NCBI GenBank assembly: GCA_027422505.1 | Contig: JAPQWV010000017.1 | Coordinates: 11,843,501 to 11,907,500 of the forward strand | Direction: 5' to 3' | DNA length: 64,000 nt | DNA from: Craterostigma plantagineum | Lineage: Eukaryota > Streptophyta > Magnoliopsida > Lamiales > Linderniaceae | Part shown: in pieces, positions 30,905-41,989 of the stretch | Numbering within the stretch: the stretch's first letter is position 1 | Layout of the letters: each line of letters opens with the position of its first letter | Made by a program: the position numbers and the translations under genes | The notes under the pieces: model-generated | Databases searched by the model: none | Seen by the model: the letters and a program-made list of their open reading frames with translations, nothing else | What the model was told of the DNA's origin: nothing

Positions 30905-31100
30905 TTATAGAAGAGGCGCTTAGAATCGGAATCCAGCGACGAATCTGCCGTCTCTTACATAGGTTGGATTCGAAGGACCACATGAACCAAAAATTGTCTA
31001 CATTGAAGAATAATTCGTATGGAAATTCATACAATTGATCGAACGGTTTCAAACGTAGTGGGTGGAATAAATTGTGAGAAGGGGTTGGTTTTGAATGCGA
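30905..31100 (-). repeat. Helitron internal duplication, copy 2
   Basis: Second copy of 29985-30185, about 917 bases away in direct orientation. On the minus strand it starts near the Helitron 5' end and leads into the ORP-like exons. Confidence 0.85.
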
Positions 31101-31192
31101 TGTGGATATTATTTTTTTATTAAAGATATTTAATGGGAGATAGGACACGTGGCACAAGTACAGTAAACCTAGATTTAATTGTATATATAGGA

Positions 31193-31308
31193 TTTGGACC
31201 GAATTTCTTACTCGACTCCCTATTCGCTCGAACATCAAATTCATTAATTTCGAACTTGTACAAAATTAAATACGTCCTAATCCCGTATTTAAAATTACGG
31301 GTGTTACA
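31193..31308 (-). repeat. Tekay-type solo LTR, remaining 116 bp
   Basis: It continues the LTR broken at 13589 ('tttggaccgaatttcttact') and ends GGGTGTTACA at 31308, followed by the target duplication TGAGT (31309-31313). Compare 7356-7471. Confidence 0.92.
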
Positions 31309-33425
31309 TGAGTCAACCCCACCAATCCATTCATCCGTTTTCCAACAGAAGGATGTCCCAATATCACAAGGGGAACCAAGTCAACCATCACCGCCTCCTT
31401 TTAAGGCGGTCGATGTAGCCATAGGCGGTTCGCAGCCCCTGACCACCACCCCATTTTTGCCCACAATATGTCATGTGCCCACCATGCCTTTATTTTCCAC
31501 CCACTTAGGAAACATACAATGAGCAGTCTAGGTCTTCGTGCGCACGAAATCATCTGTCTCAAAAACATGTCCCACTCTATGTCCCAAAATGATCAGATCC
31601 GTTAAAATTTAAATCCGACGGTTCACAAATTTTCGTTTTTATTTATTAATTATTTAATCTCATAGTCCACCAAATCATAAAATCGTTGTTATTTCATGAG
31701 ATTTATATGATAAAAATAAATAAACACATCCATTTTATTCCTTGTTTTATGATAATCGATTTGATATCCATATCAATATTTTCCGATAAAAATAAAAATC
31801 AATTTTAAAGGAGTGAGACAGGAAATGGGACAGGATAAATGGGACAGAGGATTTCAACCAGTCTTCGTGATCTAGCTGGAACCTCTATCGACACATCCAT
31901 TATGGATGTTGTTCAAAGTCTAAAGGGAAGACCCCCCGCTGCTACTTCAATACCAACACCGTAACGGGTCACACCTCGCTACCTACTCCGAGGTTGTGAT
32001 AAGAAACGTCTTCGTGAAGATTTCGATAGGTTCTCACCCCCGTTCGTCACGAAGGAGGCCTTGTCCCAAGAAGTCAAAAAGGCCATCGAAGCACTTGTCC
32101 CCACCCTCCAAGACAATCTCCTTGGTCAAGTGTGTACGATGATCGAATCAGTCGTCCGGGACAAGGGCAAAACTTGTGACGGACAAGTCACTATAAATAC
32201 ATCCCGACCACACCTTTCACCACTACAAGCCTCACAGCCACCAAACTCATACACCATGCCAATCACCGAGCTTAACGACATCCTAGTTTCCCGCCTCTTC
32301 GATCTCGAACAACGAACCCCAACCGAAGAAAAATTACACAAGAAGCCGATCGAGTGTCCTGACTCGCCCCCAAGAAATACCTGCCGCGAAGAAGGCAACC
32401 GCCCCAAATGACGTCATGACAACCCTGACGATCAGGATCGTCCTGAGGAGGAGAAAAGGCAGAAGACCAAAGCAGGCGGATGCGGACGAGGACGCGGAAA
32501 AACACCAAGTTGTGAAGCTCGTGCCTCATCAACCAACCCACCACCAAAAACACCTTCATCCCAACCAGCACAAACTTTCGGAGCCAGACAAGCTTCGCCA
32601 AGGCCAAACGAGACAATTTCCTTCGGCAATGACGAGTCTGCCGCCCACTCAGTCCAAACAACTACAACTTCTCTTATCCACCACCCCTACCCTTAAATCG
32701 ACAAATATATCATCGAAGCTTCTTGTTGAGGGTTTAATGTCAAAAACAGGTTTTTGAAGCCTGAGTTGTCTTCTTTATTGCTCTTTGGGCGAGACATTCT
32801 CAGAAGGCGACCTCCTCTACCTTCTAATGGGCAAAGTGATCCAGATATTCGGCATGTATCGCAAGTTTACCCTCAACACTAAACAGGGATTTGAGGGGAT
32901 CAAGTGATACCTACTGAGTCAAGTCCAGTACCACGCTGCTCACGATTTCCAAATGGCTCGGAGAGAAACATGAGGACAGTCAATCTGGCCCCGCCTCGAA
33001 ACACCTGTGAAGTCTTAGTAGATTACGAAGAGGATTTTATCTTCCTGCAACCAGAGCTTGCAGTTACTTACCTCCAAAGAAAGAGCAATTTGATGCAAGC
33101 TCTCAAGTGTTAGAAGTCGCCAAGTTCTCTGATAGAACGTTGAAGATAATCCTCAACCGACTAAGTATAAAACTGGAAACGCTTTCTGCTAATGCTGAAC
33201 TTGAAAGCGAAGAGTCAACGAATGACCTCTTATAAAGCAAATCATCGAAGCAATTCAAGGCCGACTAGATCTCAGGAACGACATAAGACACTTTGAATTT
33301 GCAATAAGATTCAGGAAGCTGAACTTTACCCACAGGGAACCTTCCTCCTTGCTCGAAGAAGAAGAAAAAGAAATGTAGACTTAGACGATAGTGCTTTATT
33401 GTAATTTGGACACTTAGTGGGAGAT
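31309..33425 (+). pseudogene. Copia aORF relic, C-terminal part (copy B)
   Basis: This continues the aORF sequence interrupted at 11468. 31314-31500 is a proline-rich stretch; 32061-32411 includes KKAIEALVPTLQDNLLGQV; after it RHDNPDDQDRPEEE (32407 onward) matches RHDDPDDQDRPEGE at 16322-17161; 32970-33115 has EEDFIFLQPELAVTYLQ, matching EEGFIFLEPQPGVTYLQ at 15531-16289. Many stops and frameshifts show it is much older than the Helitron-borne copy. It ends with a PPT-like 'acttagtgggagat' followed by an LTR start at 33426. A MITE at 31541-31860 interrupts it. Confidence 0.8.
31541..31860. mobile_element. MULE-like MITE, 320 bp, 9-bp target duplication
   Basis: GTCTTCGTG occurs on both sides (31532-31540 and 31861-31869). 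The ends are imperfect inverted repeats: the left reads CGCACGAAATCATCTGTCTC, the right (reverse complement) TGGTTGAAATCCTCTGTCCC, and both go on to ATGTCCCA/CTGTCCCA motifs. The interior is AT-rich and non-coding. A 9-bp duplication fits Mutator-like elements. Removing it restores the aORF relic with one copy of GTCTTCGTG. Confidence 0.8.
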
Positions 33426-33484
33426 TATTAGGAATATTTTAAAGTGTCCAAAATAATTTAAACTATTTTTGTAATTTCATCGAA
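33426..33484 (+). repeat. Copia LTR remnant (first about 59 bp)
   Basis: 'tattaggaatattttaaagt' and 'gtccaaaata' match the start of the 295-bp LTR (minus strand of 15482: TGTTAGGAATATTTTAGAAG). The match ends near 33484, where Athila-like pol begins. Confidence 0.75.
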
Positions 33485-34750
33485 GGTCAGCCAAGCCAAA
33501 AGTGGAGCCTCTCGACTCGATCATTAGCCACACAACCTCGACCATCAATAGAGGACCCTCCGATTTTAGAACTTAAACCTTTACCTAGTCACCTCAAATA
33601 TGTTTATCTGGGTGCTCTTGATACTTTACCCGTGATTATTTCTTCCACTTTGACAGATCTAATGGAAGAAAAGCTAGTGAGGGTGCTAAGAGAACACAAA
33701 CGAGCGTTCGCATGGAAGGTTGCTGACATCAAGGGAGTAAGCCCGACCGTTTGCATGCACAAGATTTTGATGGAAGATTCTTACAAGCCGGTCGCACAAC
33801 CACAGAGACGCCTAAACCCATCGATGCAAGAAGTGGTCAAAAAGGAGGTAATTAAGCTTTTGGACGCAGGTATCATCTACCCTATCTCTGATAGCGCTTG
33901 GGTTAGTCCGACCCAGGTTGTTCCTAAAAAGGGAGGTATGGTCGTTATAAAGAATGGCTCTAATGAGTTGATTCCCACTAGGATTGTTACGGGGTGGGGT
34001 GTATGCATAGATTATAGGAAATAGAATGATGCCACTCGTAAGGATCATTTTCCCCTCCCCTTTATTGATCAGATGTTAGAAAGACTAGCTGGACATGTGT
34101 TTACTGCTTTCTAGATGGTTACTCAGGTTATAATCAGATTTCTATAGCACCCGAGGATCAGGAAAAGACGACTTTTACTTGTTCTTATTGTACTTTTGTA
34201 TATAGATGCATGCCATTTGGATTATGTAATGCTCCAGCTACTTTTCAGAGATGCATGCTCGCTATTTTTCATGACATAGTTGGGATATTTATGATATATT
34301 TATGGATGATTTTTCTGTATTTGGGTCTACGTTTGATACTTGTCTTGATAATTTAGCATCTGTTCTATCACGATGTGAAGAGACTAACCTTGTCTTAAAT
34401 TGGGAGAAGTATCATTTTATGGTACAAGAATGTATAGTTCTCGGGCACAAGGTATCGCACAAAGGAATTGAAGTGCATCAAGCCAAGGTTGACGCGATTG
34501 AGCAATTGCCACCACCCACGTCAGTGAAGGGTGTTCGAAGCTTCTTGGGACACGAAGGATTCTACCGAAACTTCATAAAGGATTTTTCGAAAATAGCTAA
34601 GCCATTATCTAATTTACTTGTTAAAGATGCTATTTTTAACTTCACTGATGATTGTCTGCAGGCTTTTCGAACCTTAAAGGAGAAACTCACTATCGCCCCA
34701 TTGATGGTCGCACCAACTGGACACCCTATTTATATTGATGTGCGATGCTA
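33485..34750 (+). pseudogene. Athila-like pol: reverse transcriptase
   Basis: Frames 33632-34024 and 34302-34751 plus broken sequence between them give an Athila-lineage RT: ALDTLPVIISSTL upstream, LREHKRAFAWKVADIKGVSP, KKEVIKLLDAGIIYPISDS, WVSPTQVVPKKGG, WGVCIDYRK then a stop (34022), HFPLPFIDQMLERLAGH, MPFGL.NAPATFQRCM, MDDFSVFGSTFDTCLDNL and CIVLGHKVSHKGIEV. The catalytic MDD is present. It starts abruptly after the Copia LTR remnant, so gag and protease are absent. Several stops and frameshifts. Confidence 0.88.
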
Positions 34751-35100
34751 GCGATGGTGCTGTAGGTGCAGTTCTAGGACAACGCAAGGATAAGGTATTT
34801 CAGGTCATTTACTCGCTAGTAAAACTCTGGACGATACACAGAGGAATTATGCTACTACTGAAAAAGAGTTACTAGCCGTGGTATTTGCAGTAGATAAATT
34901 TCATTCTTACCTAGTATTGAATAAGGTAATCATCTACACTGATCATGCTGCACTTAGATACTTATTTGCTAAGAAAGATGCTAGCCTAGGTTGATTCGCT
35001 GGATTATACTACTTCAGGAGTATGACTTAGAGATTCGTGATAAAAAAGGTGTTGAGAATGTGATAGCTGATCATTTATCTAGGTTAGATAACTCGCATGA
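34751..35100 (+). pseudogene. Athila-like pol: RNase H
   Basis: Pieces in different frames: CDASDGAVGAVLGQRKDK (about 34740-34795), YATTEKELLAVVFAVDKFHS (about 34850-34910), IYTDHAALRYLFAKKDA (about 34932-34985), then [19 protein letters not shown] in the frame starting at 34991. The order and motifs match the RNase H of Athila/Tat elements. Confidence 0.85.
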
Positions 35101-36580
35101 GCAAGATAAGTCGTTACCTATTGACGAATATTCTGACGAACAATTATTTGCTTTGATCGATACATCATTTCCTTGGTTCGCGGATTTTGCAAATTATGCT
35201 GCTACAGGTGAGAATCCCACAGGCTTGAGTTTTCATCAGAAGAAGAAATTTCTCTCTGATGCGAAACACTACCTGTGGGACGATCCATTCCTATACAAGA
35301 TTTGCTCTTATCAGGTAATCCGGCGATGTATACCTGTCGAAGAGGTGAGCTCTGTTTTATCTCGTTGTCATGCGGGTTTGATGGGTGGACACCATGGGTC
35401 CACTAGGACTGCATTTAAAGTATTACAATCGGGTTTGTTTTGGCCTACTTTGTTTAAGGATGCGCATGCTTATGTTGCCTTATATGATCGTTGTCAGCGT
35501 ACGGGTGCTATGTCTCGAAAGCATGAAATGCCATTGACTATCATGTTAGAAATTGAACTGTTTGATGTGTGGGGCATTGATTTTATGGGGCCTTTTCCTA
35601 GTTCATGTTCAAATAAGTATATATTTGTAGCAGTAGATTATGTGTCTAAATGGGTAGAGGCAGAGGCATGTGGGACCAATATGCACGCGTAGTCATTCGA
35701 TTTATTAAGAAGCATATTTTTACTCGTTTTGGTACACCTAGGGCAATAATTAGCGATGGCGGTACTCATTTCTGCAATAATTTATTCGTTAATTTGTTGT
35801 CTAAGTATGGTGTGAAGCATAAAGTGTCTACCACATACCATCCCCAGACTAGTGGACAGGTAGAGGTTTCGAATAGGGAAATGAAGCAGATCTTGGAAAA
35901 GACGGTGAACGCCTCAAGGAAAGATTGGTCGCTGAAGCTAGATGATGCGCTACAGGCGTACCGCACCGCATATAAAACTCCGATAGGGACTTCGCCGTTT
36001 CTTCCTGTTTTTGGAAACGCATGCCTTTTACCCGTAGAATTAGAACACCGTGCATATTGGGCTATTAAAGCTAAACTTTGATTTGTCTAAAGCAGGTAGG
36101 TTGCTCCAGTTGAACGAGATGGACGAGTTTCGTCAACAATCGTACGAGAATGCCAAGTTATATAAGGAGCGAACAAAGAAGTGGCATGACAAGAAGATCA
36201 TAAAAAGGGAGTTCAAAGTCCGCGTCTTGCTATTCAACTCAAGGCTACATCTCTTTCGAGGGAAGTTAAAGAGTAAGTGGGTTGGCCCCTATATAGTGCA
36301 GAAAGTATTTCCATCTGGGGCCATAAAAATCCTTATCAATGGAAAGGACAAACACACAATTAATGGGCAGCGCTTGAAACTCTACGACGATGGGGAAATT
36401 GGCAAAGCGAACTTGGTATCCCTTGAAGAACCTAGTGCTACTAATATTCTTGCTTTACGTTGTTCTGTGCCTTTCAGGGACACCTCGTCTGGAGAGAATA
36501 CCAGCGAGCTGAAGGACCTCCAGAACACCAAAGCAAACCTAGACACCAAGCCACCCCGATCGTCTCGAGAGTCGAGCTAA
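35101..36580 (+). pseudogene. Athila-like pol: integrase and C-terminal extension
   Basis: Frames 34991-35692, 35650-36081 and 36050-36580. Visible motifs: zinc-binding [19 protein letters not shown] and CQRTG; core [12 protein letters not shown] (Asp), [10 protein letters not shown] (Asp), [14 protein letters not shown] (Glu); then [14 protein letters not shown]. The tail has KWVGPYIVQKVFPSGAIKIL and INGQRLKLYDD, typical of the lineage. Frameshifts at about 35690 and 36075 break it. The stop at 36578 is close to the natural Pol end. Confidence 0.88.
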
Positions 36581-36627
36581 CGACTTTAAAAACAGCGCTT
36601 CTTGGGAGGCAACCCAAGTATTATCGA

Positions 36628-36630
<3 letters not shown>

Positions 36631-36665
<35 letters not shown>
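36631..36665. repeat. AT dinucleotide microsatellite, left of the plastid insert
   Basis: About 17 AT units followed by a short CACACAC run. A shorter AT run continues right after the insert (36967-36982). Confidence 0.95.
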
Positions 36666-36668
<3 letters not shown>

Positions 36669-36673
<5 letters not shown>

Positions 36674-36966
36674 GCGCCTAGTATCCATCGTTTACGGCTA
36701 GGACTACTGGGGTATCTAATCCCATTCGCTCCCCTAGCTTTCGTCTCTCAGTGTCAGTGTCGGCCCAGCAGAGTGCTTTCGCCGTTGGTGTTCTTTCCGA
36801 TCTCTACGCATTTCACCGCTCCACCGGAAATTCCCTCTGCCCCTACCGTACTCTAGCTTGGTAGTTTCCACCGCCTGTCCAGGGTTGAGCCCTGGGATTT
36901 GACGGCGGACTTAAAAAGCCACCTACAGACGCTTTACGCCCAATCATTCCGGATAACGCTTGCATC
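36669..36966 (-). rRNA. rrn16: Plastid 16S rRNA gene fragment (NUPT), not functional
   Basis: The plus strand reads as the reverse complement of small-subunit rRNA, including the universal GGACTACTGGGGTATCTAAT stretch (about 36702-36721). The details, such as 'ggcggacttaaaaagccacc' and 'gataacgcttgcatc', are those of chloroplast 16S rather than nuclear 18S or the mitochondrial gene. Only about 298 of some 1490 bases are present. It ends exactly against AT repeats on both sides. It is a nuclear plastid-DNA insert in the 3' region of the Athila-like element. Confidence 0.92.
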
Positions 36967-38624
36967 TATATATATATATGTATATTATATTTAGTCCTAT
37001 TATTCTAAGTAATATAAACTTTTTTTTGGTCTAATAAAACTCGTTTTCACGGTGCGCCTAGTCATGTTTGCTTCGCAGGCTCATAACTAGTTTGGGGGTT
37101 GCCTGTTCGCGGTGGTTGCTTGCTTACTGCGAATCAACAAAGTCTTCTACATCTATCGACGTAAAATTCAGGGCAGTGTCACTTCCACTCTTTCCTTGCT
37201 TTAATTTACACATTGAGGACAATGTGTTATTTTGTTTGGGGGTGGGATGTGACACATGCTAGATTTAATATGCTTACATATTTTGGTGTCGATGCGTTTC
37301 GGTCTTTTTAGTGGGTATAACTGATGAAGGTTGCGATTTGAACGTCATCTGTGGAATCTCATGTCAATCATGAAAAATTTTAAAATTTTACTGTGTCGGG
37401 ATATGATTCGATGAATTGAGTGTGATAGTCTCACATGTTGCATTGTCGTGATATTAACATGATTATTTGGCTATATTGACTGCTTTGCATATCATGTAGC
37501 ACAAATCCAGTTATATATGTGAGTTCTTGAGCCTTCAGAAAAATTCAGAGCAACTCATTATGCTCGGTGTTTATTCTTGTGTGGCACGCTTGGACTGAAT
37601 ATTTTCGAACTTGCTCTGTTATGCATGTCAATGGTTACTACGTGGATTTTTATGTGCGAAAATGAGAAGGGCACTAGGATTGAGTCATTGACCTAAATAT
37701 TTCCCTACCTTACGTATTTACCACTTAGTGAGCCCCTTTGAGCCTTATTTGACTTATTTGTTGACTTGGAGCCCAGATATTTAGTCTAACTGCCTCAATT
37801 TAGCCTATACGACCCCCGTATCAACGTGTTAATTTACCAATATCGTGAATAGTGACTTGTTGGTTGAGAAGGAGCTAATCGTCGATGCATGTTACTTATA
37901 AACTCGTCCTATGATATACATCTCTCGTCGTAATATTGCAGAGGACTACAAACCTCTCCCTTCGATAAGACGTACAAAAAAAAAGATAGGAGGGGCTGGT
38001 TCGAAAAAAAAAAGATAAAAAGAGAAAAAAAAAGAAGCGAAAAAAAGGAAGCGAGAAGAGTTAGAAAAGGTGAAAGCATGAGTCAAGTGAAAAATAGAGA
38101 CGGCGTTAGAAGAGCGAAATAAGTGGTGAGAAGAGCGATTCGATGATTGACACGTTTCATACTTTTAGCTCACTTTCCTATATGATGCACCTTTTAAAAC
38201 TCGAGCCCCATTACAACCTTTGATGAAAGACCCTTTGTTTCGTGCATGATTTCTACTTTGTGACTATGATATGATATATTTGCAAACATAGAGTAAATTT
38301 TCATGCCGTGAATTAAGCATTTTAATTACAGATCCATTTGAAAACATCCCGAGCGACTTGAGCGATCCTTGTGAGAGTTGTGGATTGATGCGTGGTATAA
38401 TTCTAGAAATGTCTTTCATGCTATGATAAGATTGCGACTTATTACCTCATGCCTCGTGTTTTGACTAGATCGTTCATTAGTTGATGATTATCTTGACTTT
38501 ATATGCTTTTATGTTTTCTGAGATAAAACAGGAGAATTTCATTGATAGATGTTCTATAATCCTAACTTGATTTGGTTTTATTCTGCTTTTATGATCGAGG
38601 ACGATCGAAGCTAGTTTTGGGGGT
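36967..38624 (+). mobile_element. Athila-like 3' non-coding region and polypurine tract
   Basis: It contains 'cattgaggacaatgtgttat' and 'ttgtttgggggtgggatgtg' (about 37210-37250), a block typical of the Athila 3' region, a long A/G-rich stretch (37973-38070), and a terminal 'tagttttggggg' polypurine tract ending at 38624. No convincing ORF; some Athila members have an envelope-like ORF here but none is seen. Confidence 0.75.
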
Positions 38625-39004
38625 TGTTGATAAGTTAGGAAATTATATTATTTTTATACCCCGTAAAAGCGTGTTTTCGATCGTTATTTACCTAAAATTT
38701 CCTCGATATCCTATATTTATGTTCAGATTTATTTTGGACAGATATCAGAGCAAACGAGATTGACAAAAGGAAAATAAGGGCACTTTTTGAATGATTTGAA
38801 TCGTAGGGAACCTTCTTACAATTTTCTACTTTATTTGGGGCAGCCCTGCAAGATGCCAGATTTTCCTACTTTTGGCAGCCCATGTGACGTGAAGGGCTAA
38901 GTGGAGATATTATCTCTTTTTGCCAAGAATCACGCTAATTAAGGAAAATAATTAAAGAATAGTTCAAATATTCAAAAGAAGATTTCCTCTTCGAAGATGA
39001 AGTC
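38625..39004 (+). repeat. Athila-like 3' LTR, first about 380 bp
   Basis: It begins TGTTGATAAGTTAGG right after the polypurine tract. It runs through AT-rich DNA and is cut near 39004, where an opposite-strand Copia gag begins. Confidence 0.7.
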
Positions 39005-39020
39005 GGCTGCTTTCTTTTCT

Positions 39021-39970
39021 CTACGCTCCCTGTAGACGTAGAAACGGAATTAGGAATGTTATTTTTGGCAATATTAATTTTAGTTTTGGATCATTTGAAG
39101 GCGATTTCGATTTCTTCACGCTTTTCATAATGATATTATCTTTTGAGGGAGATGCGTGAGAAACGGTTTTTGAGACGGAGGAACCTTTGAGATTTTCTAT
39201 CTCTTCTAAGAATTTTCTTTTCCGCTTCAAAATTCTCTCGTTCCTTTTCTAATGAAACTCTTAATTCCTCTATTTTCTTAACAATAGGGGGTATGTAGAG
39301 AGAATTTTCAGAATGATGAGTTTGTGCTTCCTCGGATGTAGAACGATCTTCTGGAAGATAGATTGACTCAGAGTCACATTCCTTTGGAATTTCCCTAGTT
39401 TTGTGACTCTTGTTCAATTCGGTGTAGAAAAAGGGAATTTCAACCCTAGTCTTGGCGTTTCTCTTGGCTTCTTCTAACGTGGCTATTTGGAGCAGTTAGT
39501 CCTAGACCTATGTAAGCTTTCCTCATTCTTTTCTTTGAAGGAATCATACGTTGTGAGTATGTTAGCCTTCTTAGCCTTGACGCCTACTTCGGTTCTTTGC
39601 ATCATTCGATTAAGTTCATCCCACATCCCTTTAGCCGTTGGGAGGCTGTCTATCTGTCTGTAGATATCGTTGGGAATTCCTTGCATCAAAGTATTTTTGG
39701 ATATTAGATCAGCCTTCGCTCTTTGTTTCCCCACCTCATCGTACTCACTAGGAGTCTTCAGTCGCCTAGAAGGTTCGACGAGCGATTGTTCGAGTTATCA
39801 CCGTCTTGAGTAACCCAAAATTGTGTGGGTCCCTCTTCGAGTGATGCTAGAAAGATTTTCAGGCTAATCCTTGAGCTTATGAAATTCAAGAACCTACTAC
39901 GCCAAACTGTGTATTCGCCTCTTTTAAGGATTGGAGGACGGTTGTCGTTTCCAAGCGCATAAGCATTCAT
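39021..39970 (-). pseudogene. Copia gag fragment (family 2)
   Basis: Minus strand: 39970-39758 starts MNAYALGNDNRPPILKRGEY and continues VWRSRFLNFISS, the same N-terminal Gag signature as at 27437. 39734-39483 has KAKKANILTTYDSFKEKNEE. 39417-39136 and 39230-39021 are the coiled-coil extension (LRVSLEKERENFEAEKKIL). The zinc knuckle and part of the capsid region are missing between 39483 and 39417, so the piece has an internal deletion. It belongs to the same family as 60345-62160. Confidence 0.8.
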
Positions 39971-40484
39971 TTTTTATGCGTTGATTAAGGATCTTCATTG
40001 ATTGTTTTGATGATTTGAAATGATGTAATGTGCTTCACAAGTGACAAATCTGTTAGTAGTGTTTGATTCGAAAGCAGTCGAGAATTATTTTTTATTCAAT
40101 CTTTAAAGTTTGATAAAAAATAATATCGTCGAAAGAAAATGTATTGTTATTGTTCTCGTGCGTAAAACTCTGTCAGCGAAAAATTTTTCGAGCGAAATAA
40201 ATTGCTCAAGATCTTTTGGTCGAGAAAAATTTCCGATGTGTAAATTTATTTCGATCGTAAAGAAATAGTACGATTAGTAAGTTTCTCGCTGTGTCAAAAT
40301 AAATCGATTGACCGGATAAGTTTTTCGAGCGAAATGATTTTCGCTAGGTCAAACTAATAGCCTGACCGAAAATGTTTTTCGAGAGAAAACTCTACGCACG
40401 CAAAGTCAAAATAAGTCTAGTCGAAAAAGATTTTCGCTGAATAATGTTCGAGAAATTTTCTCATCTAAAATCGCTTTCAGTTGT
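39971..40484 (-). repeat. Copia family 2 leader with TTTTCGAGCGAAA-type motifs
   Basis: It is the leader upstream of the gag at 39970. It is homologous to 59880-60345 on the other strand ('tttttatcaaactttaaaga' and 'tcgaatcaaac.ctactaaca' are shared). It contains many TTTTCGAGCGAAA, TTTTCGCTA and GGTCGAGAAAAA motifs. It is cut at 40484 by an LTR start. Confidence 0.75.
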
Positions 40485-41320
40485 AATACCCCGAAATTTC
40501 GTAACATAATAGTTTGTGAATTTATTGTATATTATATGGTTATATGAATTACATTATATGTCTACATGATTTTATGTTATGTGATTTATAATATCATTAT
40601 GTGATATATGATTTATGACTTATGTGGTATTAAGACTAAGAAAAATTGGATAACATTTATATAAAGTTGAGGAGTTGGAGAAGACTCGGCGACTATGAGA
40701 TAGTATGGATTAAGTTCGATTAATAGTAGTAAAGCATAAGAATCGACCGACTTGAAGGACTGCAAATGATAAGGAATCGCCAAGCTATTCATAACTCAAG
40801 AATCGATCGATTCCAAGCCCTATAGATAACTATTTTCGCCGATCATATAAATAATAAGGTTCCAATCGGGTGGTCATGACGTGGTCCTTAATTAATTAAC
40901 TTAGACCAAGGTCGATGGATTCCAAGGTAGGAAATTTGGGCAACATGGAAGTAGGTTTAGATCAATCATATAAGGACTTCTATTGATCGATTCTTGTGAG
41001 GATAGGATTCGACCGACTCATTCGTATGTGATTATTAAAATAGCTGAACTAATACGAGGTTCGATCGGGCGATTGTGATGTATTTTAGAATTAATTATAG
41101 CGGATCTAAATCGGACGAATTGAAGCTTAGAGAATCGACCGATTGCTATGGAATGAATTGGAAACAAATAATATTAGATATTAACTAGAGTAGAATCGAC
41201 CGATTGAAGACTATAGTGTGGAAAGTTAGACAAATTATAAATTATATGAAGTTGGGGAACAAAAAGGCATGTAAGGGTTTTGATAATTATTGAACATCCT
41301 TAGAGTAAATATTAATGATT
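40485..41320 (+). repeat. Partial Tekay-type LTR with GAATCGACCGATT motifs
   Basis: It starts TGTAATACCCCGAAATTTCG inside the Copia leader and contains repeated AATCGACCGATT-like motifs (near 40740, 40801, 40989, 41130 and 41190). The right end is cut near 41320, where DNA of organelle type begins. I see no pol near it. Confidence 0.55.
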
Positions 41321-41989
41321 CCTCCAATCAATCTCTCCCTTCGGAGGAAAGGCGCTTAGGACCGAAATCCCGAAAAAGAACTTCTCGCTGTCATGCCTCA
41401 GGAATGCTACTTAGATCCAGTATTTCTTACAGATGAAAGAAAGTGAAAGATTCGGATTAGTTCAAATAGAAGTCAACCTCTGACAGTTAGCCCAAGCCAA
41501 GGATGAGTGCCAAAGACAAGATGCGCAAGGAACTTCCATAGAGAATGATTTGAATAGAAGGGCTTGTTTTCACGGTATTGGAAAGGGGGATAAGATAGAG
41601 AAGAGACTCTAACCCTTCTGTAACTAGCTGTCAACACTGCTCTACTAGCTTGAGCCTGAGTAGCAGTCCTTTACTGAACTGTAACAGACTAAGGCCGGCC
41701 TTAGTCTATTCCTGACTAAAGAAATCTATAGGGTAAGGCCCCGCGAAGTGATGTTAGCTAGGTCCTTTCCTCGAGCCAGCCTTGAAGCAGGAAGTCTTTT
41801 ACCTTGAGACCTTGAATATCGTATAGTTGTGTTCGAAAGAATCTCCGTGCCGGTTTCGGTTCCGAGTAGCGAAAGAAGTCGAAGAGAGAGAAGATTGGGT
41901 CTCAGACTCACTCCCTAGAAAAAGTTCACTAACTCGAGAATAAGACCCATCACTTCAGACACAAGATAAACTCACTCGCGTTGGCTCTA

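Larger units (their letters stand above)
13590..31192 (-). mobile_element. Helitron, about 4.0 kb, interrupted by a 13.57-kb Copia element
   Basis: On the minus strand the element starts TCCTATATATACAATT (31192) and ends GGGCAAAAGACTAG (13590). Just before the end is the hairpin CGTGC-ATT-GCACG. It lies between an A and a T of the host LTR with no target duplication: joining 13589 to 31193 restores the sequence seen at 7341-7365. 5'-TC, CTAG-3', a subterminal hairpin and A^T insertion define Helitrons. Without the inserted Copia it is about 4.03 kb. No RepHel coding sequence is visible, so it is non-autonomous. It carries host gene fragments (30170-30900). The 5' end also contains a CCACGTGTCC motif (31141-31152 region). 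Confidence 0.9.

Noticed and set aside
36602..36856. Coding frames over the AT repeat and 16S fragment
   Set aside because: They translate microsatellite and rRNA sequence in an arbitrary frame.
36669..36966. Functional rRNA gene
   Set aside because: Only about a fifth of plastid 16S, embedded in AT repeats in a nuclear retroelement.
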